Shown here: positions 47,709 through 58,397 of the stretch, in pieces
Layout: every line of letters begins with the position of its first letter
How positions within the stretch are numbered: the stretch's first letter is position 1
NCBI RefSeq assembly: GCF_026210795.1
Contig: NC_089440.1
Coordinates: forward strand, 3,286,001 to 3,350,000
DNA: 64,000 nt
Direction of reading: 5' to 3'
DNA from: Rhizophagus irregularis
Taxonomy: Eukaryota; Glomeromycota; Glomeromycetes; Glomerales; Glomeraceae
Position numbers and translations under genes: made by a program
Notes under the pieces: generated by a model
Seen by the model: only the letters and a program-made list of their open reading frames with translations
The model's database searches: none
What the model was told of the DNA's origin: nothing

Positions 47709-49754
47709 TTAGATCGTTACCGTGTTATGTTTAGCAATTTGTTCTAATCTTTCCATAAAATCCCTTTGTCCATCCCATCTTTCCAATAATACGCAAAATT
47801 TGTCAATTATCTTCAAAGCCATTCTAATTGTTTCTGTACATACACGAGATTCAAGTAAACATCCACGTAACAGTTCATCAAGATATGAAGTGTGACCTAA
47901 TCTGATGTCCTCAAAATCACGTAATCTCTCTGACTCGTTACTATGAGTATCTTTCTTAGGATTCATTGATTTTGGACGTGTAGGCGATATGGGAGAACTT
48001 GGTTCAGTAGTTGATGACGGTCTTTGTTTTTGATGATGTGCAGAAGAAACGGTAATTCGACGAACAAGATTTTGAAAATTTGATTCAATAATATCCATCT
48101 GTAATGTATAACATGCATATTTCAAGCGAAATTATTTGTAAAAAAAAATTGAGACATATATTCAAAAAAATAACTTTTTTCATACTATGAAAATAATTTA
48201 AACCTGCACGTGAGCCCATAAACAATCCACGAAAAACATCATGGATGCACGAACATTCCAAGGCATTAGCATGATATTATTACCTCCTTTAGAAAATTTG
48301 TAATTTCTTTCCATCTTTACATTAGTCGCAAGATGAGTCCAGACTTTTTGAAGTTTATAATGAGTACGACGAAGAGAAATTAAGAATGAAAATATGTCCC
48401 CATATTTGGATAGATCTTCAGAAGTAACAAATAAATCAAGAGGCCAGCCTATATCATATTCAAATCTGAGTGGAACGCCTACAAGAATATCATCAAACAT
48501 GCTTGTTGCCTTTTCTGAAATTTTAAATCTAAATTTTTCAAATGCCAAGTCTTTCTCTGCTAATGTACCAACAGAAGCTCGAACTAACAAAGAATTCATT
48601 TCTTGTTCTTTAATTAACGGAGCCCTAGTAGATGAAAGTCTTGAAGTAGGCAACTTTTCAAATTGTTCAACAAGTGAAGTTGTAAAATCGCCTTGCCCAA
48701 GTAAGAAATAATTTTTAAAGGTTTCAAGACATTCGACAACTTTATCACCTGTCAAAACAACTTGCCATAACCACTGAGCAACATTGTCACGAATAATATT
48801 AACAATGTTTTCAAGCTCGATCTGATTAAATACCGGTCTTGATGAGAGTTCCAATAAATATTGCAAATGTAATGAAGCAATTTGATCGGGAAACTTGCTA
48901 TGTTTGTCATATGGCTTGGCTGAATTTCTGACAGTAGCAATTGCTTTCCCAACAAATAAAATTGATTTGGCAACATCGTTAGGAATATGATTTGGAATAA
49001 ACGATTCATCGAGAATAAAACGTCGATGCCATTTTGATCGGCTAAACTGTTCTTGTATTTGAATTGGATTTAATTTTAAGGTTTTATCTTTAATGAAAAA
49101 TTCTCCAAAGGGATCCACCAATTGTCCATAAACCAACCATGAAGCGATATGTTTATACATCACTTCATGACATGCATGCAATAGTTTCAACATAATTTCT
49201 CGTAATTCAGGTACACCTGTATTACATTTGTCAATGACCAAATTAATTATTCGACAACCGAAATATTTTACAGAATTTTGTTCTATATCATTTATCAATT
49301 GGTTAAGATGTGGAAGAATGATATAATACTCATTAAAAGCAGAAACTAATTGTGAAATGGGAACTACTCCGCCCATATTATCTTCTTTGCTTAGAATTCT
49401 TATCTCGGATTCGATAATTGATTTATGAAAGTCTGCCAGTACTTCATTTATGGCGTTACATAGCGCGTGTAAGAATGAACCACGTAAAGTATTATTGCTA
49501 CCCTTTTGAGCCTCGATAGATTCAGAGTTATTATTATTTTCGTTTCTACCACGTTGTTTATCAAGAAAGTTGGCTATTTTTCGATAATAAAAGCCTAAAG
49601 CAGAGAGTCGTTCTAAAGAACTTTTTTCTGCTTCGTGTAAAAATGGAAAATCTGGTGGAATTTTAAAAGTTGTCGCTATTTCTGGTTCTGGAGGATATGG
49701 AACAAACAAGTCACCAGAAAGACCAGATAAAGCTAAGAGCATTTCATGAAGCAT
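47709..49754 (-). CDS. Gamma-tubulin complex component 4 (GCP4)
   Basis: GCP4 is part of the gamma-tubulin ring complex that nucleates microtubules. Minus-strand exons 49754-48204 and 48098-47709 join in phase (HVQ-MDIIESNF) to 646 residues, close to the roughly 670 of animal GCP4. The start MLHEMLLALSG aligns with the conserved GCP4 N terminus; FPFLHEAEKSSLERL, ACHEVMYKHIASWLVYG, DPFGEFFIK and the C-terminal RRTHYKLQKVWTHL/FVDCLWAHVQ stretch follow. A Ser/Pro-rich insert (PSSTTEPSSPISPTRP) lies in exon 2. The stop at 47709 is taken as real; a GTAACG just before it and a TTGCAG 28 bp later could form a very short intron adding about ten residues, but 28 bp is probably too short. The start is 150 bp from divergent COQ2. 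Confidence 0.92.
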
Positions 49755-49904
49755 TTTAAAAAAAAATCAATTCAATTCGTAACGAAGATAATAGTATCTT
49801 GTGATGGTGTAAATCAATCAACCAATGAAATTTGAGAATTAAGAATCGACCAATGCTCATCTTTTTCTATTTGTTTTCTTACTACTGATAAAATTACGTT
49901 TAAA
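49755..49904. promoter_or_regulatory. 150-bp bidirectional promoter between GCP4 and COQ2
   Basis: The two ATGs face away from each other only 150 bp apart, so both promoters overlap. A CCAATG/CCAATGAAA pair (near 49821 and 49851) is visible. Confidence 0.55.
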
Positions 49905-51353
49905 ATGATAGCTTTGCGCGTTTCAAAATTAATTAAATTGCATACACGTGTAATGCTTTTGAACAATTCATTATTTTTATCTACATTTTCTCGTAATTTA
50001 AGAATAAAACAAAGTAGTAAAGTTCACCAAATTTTTTTAATTAAAAATTTTAAACGACCTCAACTAAACACTAACATATATCGTTTTGCTTCAAACGTTA
50101 ACAATAATAATGTTAATAAGTTTTCAACAAACGAAGAAAAATATGAGGAAACTAAATCATCTTGGATTGATACTTATCTTCCCTCAAAACTTGTTCCATA
50201 TGCACTTTTAGCTCGTTTAGACAAACCTATAGGAACGTGGCTTTTATATTTACCATGCAGTTAAGTTTAATATTATCGATTTATTTTTAAGTTATCCAAT
50301 TTATTGAAAAAGAATTTTAAATAGCATGGAGTATCACTATGGCAACATATCATGCTCATTTGCCAGTTTCTCAAACAATGTATATGCTGTCATTATTTGG
50401 TGTTGGAGCTTTTATTATGAGGGGAGCGGGATGTACGATAAACGATATGTGGGATAGAAAAATTGATAGTAAAGTTGAACGAACAGCAAATCGGCCTCTT
50501 GCTTCGGGATCTATAACTCCTTTCCAAGCATTAAGTTTCTTAAGTTTACAATTATCGGCGGGATTAGCTGTACTAACTCAATTGAATTGGTATAGGTAAG
50601 AATGATTATTAAACTTTTATTAAGAATAATTATAATATTTATTTTTCGTAGTATTTTTCTTGGAGCAACTTCTCTGAGCATAGTGACAATATATCCATTT
50701 ATGAAACGCGTGACATTTTGGCCACAATTGTACTTAGGTATGAAACTAAGAAGTAACAATATATAAATAATTTTGGCATTTAATTGCACATTGTGTAATT
50801 ATTAGGGTTTGCTTTTAATTGGGGAACCTTGTTGGGATGGCCTGCAATGATTGGTAGTAGTGAGTGGTCTGTCACGCTTCCTTTATACACAGCGGGCGTG
50901 TGCTGGACGTTAATATATGATACTATATATGCTCATCAGGTGACAAAATTTTTTCTCACGAGTATATATATATATATATATAATTTTTATTGACAAAATT
51001 TAATATCCTATACACAGGACAAAAAATTTGATTCTATAGTTGGTGTAAAATCAACCGCTATTCTTTTTGGAGATAGGACACGATGTTGGCTCACGTTTTT
51101 TTCAGGTTCGATGTTATCTTGTCTTGCTTTAGCTGGATATATGAACGGAAACGACTGGCCATATTATTTTATCTCGGTGATGGGTGCTGGATCGCACCTC
51201 GCTTGGCAGCTTTGGACTGTCAACATTGATGACGCGGCTGATTGTGGCAGAAAATTTCGTAGTAATAAATGGACTGGAGCTATAATCCTTTCTGGGATTG
51301 TGACTGATATCTTATGGCAAAATTTAAATCCTGTAAAACAAATAATTCCATAA
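49905..51353 (+). CDS. COQ2: 4-hydroxybenzoate polyprenyltransferase, mitochondrial (UbiA family)
   Basis: COQ2 attaches the polyprenyl tail to 4-hydroxybenzoate in ubiquinone synthesis in the inner mitochondrial membrane. Exons 49905-50259, 50325-50595, 50652-50737, 50806-50939 and 51018-51353 join in phase to 393 residues. The N terminus is basic, hydroxylated and poor in acidic residues (presequence-like, to about residue 90). Then come [20 protein letters not shown], a junction giving LPCTWSIT, the first Asp-rich motif NDMWDRKID (158-166) in a run ending [10 protein letters not shown], and the second, [13 protein letters not shown] (275-287), which bind the prenyl diphosphate through magnesium. 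Several membrane helices follow. All hallmark residues are present. Confidence 0.95.
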
Positions 51354-51590
51354 ATATTAATTTAAAAATTTAGCACTGAAAAATTTGAAATGAAAATGAA
51401 AATGAGTGTTTATTGAACTTATTTACAAAAGTAATTCAAAGGAGAAAAATAGAACTAGAAATTTTTGGATAGAATCAAAATTAATTTATCTGATTCTTCT
51501 ATTTAATATTACATTACGTATAAAATAAAAAAAAAAGGAAATTTTTTTCTTGGTTTAATACAATAATCATCGATAATTAATACTTTCTTC

Positions 51591-52367
51591 CTAAAGAATA
51601 TAAGAATTATAAAACTCCCACTCCCACTCCCATCCTTCTTTTCGTTTATCGTCATCAGTATTAACAATTAAATGTCCCAACAATAATTGCAATCTTTCAA
51701 TCGCGACATGCTTAAGATATTCGTTTTGTAGTATATCGTCATCATCTTCATGGTCTTTATCATACCAACGTGTTGGTGAAAAGAGTTTGTCCCAATTCCA
51801 TTCAGCCGTGGATGAAGGCCTACGAGTTGTTGTGATCGGACATGTTAAGATGGCGGTCAGAAGGTGATCAATGAAGTAAAGTTGAGCTTGGAACAAGTCG
51901 CAATGATTTGTACAAAAAATATTCGTTATTTTTTGACTTGTGTCATTTGAATTTTGTAAAAATTCTTGAACAAAAGAATTTTGTGAAGTAGAATGTCGAC
52001 GCTTTCTATTATGTAATTTGTCTAGATTTAAACTATGTTGCTGTTGAATGTATAATTGGGTAAAATGTTCATCACTCCATTCTTGTCGGAATTCTTCTTC
52101 CTCCTCATCTTCTGACATAAAAAAATCGGGAAACTCCTGTTTCACGTTACCATGAACAACATTTTGTTGAAAAAAATTGTCCCACTCTCTGTTATCGTCT
52201 GTCCAGGGCGAAGAACGAAAAGAATTTGTAGTATTTCTCCTCCCTTGTTCTATATTAGATATAAGTGTTTTTGAGGAAGAACCAGTAATACTAGCATCTT
52301 GAAGACCGTTTGAAAGACGTGAGACCGACCCATTATCAGTACAAGATGATGATACTATGGCCGACAT
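51591..52367 (-). CDS. Acidic, low-complexity protein of unknown function
   Basis: A single open exon of 258 codons. The N part is Ser/Thr/Asn-rich, then comes an acidic run (MSEDEEEEEFRQEW), a basic patch (NRKRRHS, possible nuclear signal) and a more ordered-looking C half (HCDLFQAQLYFIDHLLTAIL, then YLKHVAIERLQLLLGHLIVN) ending with a W/E repeat (GWEWEWEF). The length and sharp base-use contrast with its flanks argue that it is real. It is convergent with COQ2 (238 bp between stops). I recognise no domain. Confidence 0.7.
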   Translation of the reverse strand: MSAIVSSSCTDNGSVSRLSNGLQDASITGSSSKTLISNIEQGRRNTTNSFRSSPWTDDNREWDNFFQQNVVHGNVKQEFPDFFMSEDEEEEEFRQEWSDEHFTQLYIQQQHSLNLDKLHNRKRRHSTSQNSFVQEFLQNSNDTSQKITNIFCTNHCDLFQAQLYFIDHLLTAILTCPITTTRRPSSTAEWNWDKLFSPTRWYDKDHEDDDDILQNEYLKHVAIERLQLLLGHLIVNTDDDKRKEGWEWEWEFYNSYIL

Positions 52368-53651
52368 GTTTAGTCCTGAGGAAGAGAAAATACACCAAGT
52401 ATTTTATTTTTTTTTTATATTAAAAAAAATTTTCAATCGTTAATTGCAACTCGGCATATTTGGGCGGACACTTGCATAATTTAGTATAATTAGCGATCAA
52501 CGACACAAAATCTTTAGATCATCGCAAACAATCAGACCTTTAATCTTTACTTTTTGACTGTAAACACTGGTGACATTTTAGAATTTTTGCCAATTTTTTT
52601 ATTTACTTTTCATTTGAAATGTTGAACGTGATCGAGTTGCTTAATTATAGCATAACATATTAGTAATTTGATATGGTACTTAAACACTTAAGTCAAATTG
52701 AAATAATTTTATTATAAATATGATTTTCTTTCTTTTTAATTATTTTAACCCTTTATGGATAGGGATAAATAAAACCAGCATGACATTGCAAAAGAATTTC
52801 TACAAATCTTGTTCATCATAAATTAATAACCTGGTTGGATTTTCCCATATCCCTTAACAAGTAATTGACTAGTTAGTGGGGCAGATACCAGATAGCTATT
52901 TTTAGATAAATTAAATTTCGAACCATTTATTCTCATTTTTTGTGAGTTTGGAGTTTGTATTTCAAATAAAAGTATCAATTTTTAATACCACATCAATAAA
53001 TTAATACCCGAACCGAGAAATACTAGAATTAATAGTTTTCGAATTTAGAAAGCTCGAGATTAATCCGAAATTACAAATTCTGTCTGCACAAAAATTCACG
53101 ATAAAAATATTTACGAGCAAGAAGGAACTGTCATAAAAACTTTAGAAATAAAGCGAATTGTAATAATATTTTAGAAATAACAAACTTCGTAGATTTAAAT
53201 TTTGAATATTGTTCATATTATATTTGCTGAAAGGCAAATTTGTTAAGGATATAAAATTCTTCATTGACAATACACGTTCTAGAAAATGTGAAAACCTTTT
53301 AAAAGTTTTTAATCCTGAAAGATATATGGGGTTTATGAATTTAAATAACATTAGAAACATTTTCTCCTGATAGAAATTAAGGATGATAATGCTCTATTTT
53401 GATATTTTTTAATATTTTATTCATTAAATTACGTTCGCTATATTTTGTCTGTTAATCGAGAAGTGAGATAGAATCAAAGATGTTGACTCTGTGCTCAACC
53501 AAACTTTCTAATCGAAAGTAATTGAAAGCAATGAAATTTAATACAAAAAGTGCTTCAAATTTGGAACGCGGTCAGCTGTGATCACGTGCGTAATAAAGTA
53601 GATCAGTCATCAGTATCAAAATTTTCTAAATTTCTTATTGATATCTTTACA
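52368..53651. other. Divergent intergenic region, acidic-protein gene / polymerase gamma
   Basis: This must hold both promoters. A 72-codon minus frame (53142-53360) has no domain. Otherwise I see nothing. Confidence 0.45.
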
Positions 53652-56600
53652 ATGTTATCAAATACGCGTCAACTTAAACTAACTAAACCTTTATACGTTT
53701 ATAAACCAGTAATATCTTTGCGGTATGTGAGTAATGATATACAACGAAGTTTTAAAACCAACTCTAATATTCAAGAACAACAAAGTACGCAAATTACAGA
53801 CATAAATATAAATAATATTCTATCTCAAACGGACAAATTGAATGCTTGGAGTGATGTTTTTGCCAAGGCACCACAAAATGACGCGTCAAACAGTAAATTG
53901 TCTAGACAGGATTTGAAAAGATATTCTAAACAGATTGTAAAAGAAGAAAAAGAAAAGCATATTCTCGAAGGTAATTTGGAAATGGAAATAAATCAAGGGG
54001 TAAGGCCGAAAGAAGAAGAAAGTCAGAGTAAGCACATAAATTATTCTACCGGATTTTATTCAGTTTGAGTGAGTTTAATGTTTTCAAAATTCATCATCTT
54101 ATCATATAGATAATATCATGATTTGATTCAATTAGAATAAGAGAAGAGAAATAAATTTTAATCACAAAAGGTTTGTTATAACATCATTTTTTTTTTTATA
54201 ATTAGGAGTTATCAACGAAGCAGGTGTACATATGCTTCCAGACTGGCTTTACAAGCAAGTTTTCAATCGTTCAATTCGTCCTGTTCCCCCCAAAAATCTT
54301 GTAGAAATATCAATGGAACATTTGAAAGAACAAGGATATTATAATAAAAAGGCCGATACTGTACCTAATATTAATCAGTTCAAATTACCGAAATTATGTG
54401 GAAAGACAATATCAGAACATTTTTGGAGAATTGGAGAAGAACAAGCGCGTCCAATTCGTGACTTGGCAATGCATCTTGTGGGCACAAATTTACCGACAAT
54501 GCCAACAAACTGGATATTGCGTCCGGGTTGGACGCGTTATGAGGGAGGAAAACTTCCTAATTCTGTAGATTATCCAAATGAAAGTATTTTATGTTTTAAT
54601 ACTAAAACATTCGATGAACATAAATACCCATTAATAGCTTGTGCGGCATCTCCTACTGCGTGGTATTCCTGGATATCGCCGCGATTATTAAGTAATGATG
54701 ATGAAATTGATTGTGATTCAAAATATTTGATTCCAGTGGGAAACCTTAAAAAAGATAGGTTAATTGTTGGACATAATGTTGGAATTGATCGGATAAGGAT
54801 TAAAGAGGAATATCATTATGCAGGATCAAACATTAGTTTTTTAGACACACAGTCTTTGCATATTGCAGTTAGCGGTATCTGTTCTCGATTGAAAAATGAT
54901 TGGAATAAATATAATAAGGCTTATAAAAATAGTGACAAACAATATATGCTACAAGAAAAAAAATTTCGGAAAATTTATGATGTCTCATCAGTCAATAGCT
55001 TATATGAAGTATATAATTTTTATTGTAATCAATATTTAAACAAACCAGGACGGGATGTATTTATTAAAGGGACTTTCAAAGAACTTCAAGATACAAAAAA
55101 TTTACAACAAGCTATTGTTTCTTGTGCAAGTAACGTAGAGGCAGCACATCAAGTTTTTCAAAAGTTATTTCCGAAGTTTATAGATGTTTGTCCACATCCT
55201 GTATCATTTGCCGGAGTGGTTCAAATGGGAAGTATGTTTTTGACGACGAATAAAGATTGGGAAAAGTTTATAATTAATTCTGAAGCGAAATATAAATCTT
55301 TAAATGAATCAATCGAATCAACTTTAGGGAAATTAGCTGGTAAAACCTTGAAAGAAAGAAATCATGGCGATCAATGGGTGAATCAATTGGATTGGAGAAT
55401 CAATAGTAGTAATCATCCAGAATGGTATAATAAAATTTATAACAAGAATACAAATAAGGTTCGAGTGACTGCTTTAAGTCAAATTGCACCAATTTTACTA
55501 AAATTGAAATGGTTAAATTATCCTGTTTATTATTCAAAGCAATATGGATGGATGTATCGCGTTCCAATTGAAGATAAACACTTCACAGTAAATTCTGAAT
55601 TGTGCAAATTCCCTACACTACCGGAACATGTTTACTATGAACCTCACTTTTCAGAGGATAAAAATGGATCTTATTATTGTATACCGAATAAAAATGGAAG
55701 GACAAATCGTTGCGGTACTCCACTTGCTAAAAAATATATTTGTGATTTTGAAAATGGTACGTTGCAATCTGACCGCAAAGAAGCTGAAGAAATTCTAAAA
55801 TTTCATGCAGCCTGTACTTACTGGATGTCTATTCGAGATAGAATTAAATCTCAATTGCCAATTTATTCTGGTTATTCTGGGATTTATAATTTTGGGTTTG
55901 ATACGAATGATGAGGAAGACATCGGAATAATTCTACCTAAAACTATAGCAATGGGAACAATTACACGACGTGTTGTTGAAAATACTTGGGCTACTGCAAC
56001 AAATCCCAGAGAGTATTTAATAGGATCTGAACAAAAATCTATGATTAAAGCACCTAAAGGATATAAAATAGTAGGAGCAGATGTAGATTCACAAGAAATG
56101 TGGATATCAAGTTTGATAAGTGACGCAGAATTTGGATTTCATGGCGCTACTGGATTAGGATTAATGATGCTTCAAGGTAGTAAATCTGAGGGTACAGACT
56201 TACATTCCGAAACTGCTAAAATTTTGGGAATAACACGAGATGATGCTAAAGTTTTTAATTACAGTAGATTATATGGAGCTGGTATAAAAACTATCTTGGG
56301 AATGCTTGAAAATTCCTTTGCCAATATAAATGTGGAAGAAGCTGAAGAGAGAGTAAAAACCCTATTCAAAAAAACAAAGGGTCAAAGATATTATAGTTCA
56401 AATATTAATGGACACGGTTTTTGGTTTGGTGGTAGTGAGACATACTTGGCGAATCGTTTAGAAGAGATTGCGACATCATTAGAACCTTTAACTCCTGTAT
56501 TGAGGTGCGGGATAACTAATGCATTGAAACCTGCAAATGCTGATCGAAGTTATATGACTTCACGTGTTAATTGGGTAGTCCAATCATCAGGCGTAGACTA

Positions 56601-57296
56601 CCTTCATTTACTTTTAGTGTCAATGAAATATTTGATTAAAAAATATAATATAAATGCACGTTTCATGTTATCTGTTCACGATGATGTACGTTATCTTGTA
56701 AAAGAAGATGACGCATATCGTGCTGCATTGGCACTTCAAATCAGTAATCTTTGGACCAGAGCAATGTTTAGCCATATGTTGGGCATTGAAGATCTTCCTC
56801 TGGTATGTTATCTAAATATTTATTAAAAATAAATTATTTAACATTTTATTCAATGTTATTTTTTTCAATATATTAGACTACTGCGTTTTTTTCAGGTGTA
56901 GATATAGATCATGTATATCGTAAAGAGGTTGATATGAAATGTAATACAATTTCACATCAAATTGAAATTGAACCAGGAACTCGTGTTTCGATTCAAGAGA
57001 TTTTAAAACATCAAAGAACATTACGATGCACTGATTCAAGTTTATGTGATGAATCATTAGAACCTGATTTTGTAAAAGATTTAGGATCTTACGACTCATT
57101 TTTATGGAAAGCATATCAACCAAAAGATGATAAATTATTTCTTAAAGCTCAATCCATGTCATCTACAGAAGAAATAAAAAAACTATGTAAAGAATCAAAT
57201 TCACCAGAGATAAAAACGTATACCAATCAATTACTAAACAAAAAGAAACGAGTATTTGAGCCATATGTTGAAACACCAGAAGCTAACAGTAATTAA
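53652..57296 (+). CDS. MIP1: Mitochondrial DNA polymerase gamma (Mip1/POLG) with degenerate exonuclease motifs
   Basis: This enzyme copies mitochondrial DNA. Exons 53652-54027, 54206-56802 and 56877-57296 join in phase (SQ-R-VINEAG; DLPL-TTAFFSGVD) to 1130 residues; the ATG at 53652 is the first in frame and starts a basic, presequence-like stretch. Polymerase motifs look intact: GADVDSQEMWIS (motif A, D751), TRDDAKVFNYSRLYGAG (motif B) and SVHDDVRYLV (motif C, D951), where the usual HDE reads HDD. The 3'-5' exonuclease does not: Exo I, normally FDxE, reads CFNTKTF (N257, K259); Exo II keeps its Asp (GHNVGIDR, D320); Exo III, normally YCxxD, reads SCASNV (S431, N435). The flanks of all three align well (PTAWYSW, FLDTQSLHIAVSG, CPHPVSFAG), so this is substitution, not misalignment. 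Confidence 0.93.
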
Positions 57297-58397
57297 AAAC
57301 ATGAAAGCAAGTATTTATAATGTATAGTATTTGTTTTCCGTTTATTATCTAATCAATTAAAATCATCAATACTAAACCAACGAAAATGACTGAATGTTAA
57401 AAAATATTGATAATTAATTGTTTGATGTTTAATATATTATAAAACATAATGTTTTTTGCAAAACCAAAAAGTTCTCGAAACGGCTAATGTACTACGGCAA
57501 GATTTGCCAATTGTGCAATTTTGTGAGACTCGATTAGTTGCCATGTACAAACTATAAAAAGTATAATAATGGCCATAATAGCAAATTCTGTTACTTTATC
57601 ATTAGAATTATCTTTAAAATTACATTATATAAATCTAGTAATAACTTGTATGACCCATAATTGGTAGTGTATAGTGGCTGGTGAGTCACGTGTAAATAAC
57701 AATGCGGCAGTAGTGGTTATATAAACAAATCAAATCACATCTCACATATGGCAGGGCTGATATATCAAGTGTAATTGATTTAACAGGTTTAACAGGTTCA
57801 GTATATCCGTAGGTTATTTATACAATAAAAAAATGTGCATGAACGAAATGAAAGAAGAATAGGAGTATGTATCGGGTCTCCGGCAATGACAATGATTTAA
57901 CAGACTTTAAAGTCAAGCAAAAAAAAGGTAAAATAAAAAAGAGGGTACTTCTGGTAAGGAAAAGAAAATTCTATCCCCTAATAAGTGAATATAAAATAAT
58001 TAAAAAAAGTACTAATTAGTGAGAGAAAGATTTTTTTTCGATTTTTCGATGAATATCCTACTCATTCCGCGCATGAAACAAAAATCTTCTGTTACACAGC
58101 CAAGTACTTTATATTCTATCAACGTGACCAACGTGGCTACCTCAGCCAACGATGTTACCTTGTAAATACTATAAATGAAAACAAAATACCAATGGCTCGT
58201 TTATATACATTCCTTTTCAAAAGGCACACTTTACACTAAATTCATTAAATAAAAAGAATTCGCGTGCACATATCCCGATCGTTCAATATCTATTTTTTCG
58301 TTGTCTTAAGTAAATTCCGTTGTGAAGACGTATATATATACGCTGAACAAAAGACTGTGCACAATAAATCGATCGTTCAATATACAATAAAATTACA
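57297..58397. other. Intergenic region: polymerase gamma 3' end, epsin promoter
   Basis: No gene is seen. A TCACGTGT (E-box-like) site is near 57686. The 60-codon-scale frames here are not supported. Confidence 0.45.

Noticed and set aside
47693-47720. A 28-bp intron that would extend GCP4 by about ten residues
   Set aside because: It is shorter than any intron I could otherwise support in the window (all others are above 50 bp), so the in-frame stop at 47709 was kept.
48394-48711. 105-codon plus-strand frame
   Set aside because: It is the antisense shadow of the GCP4 coding exon.
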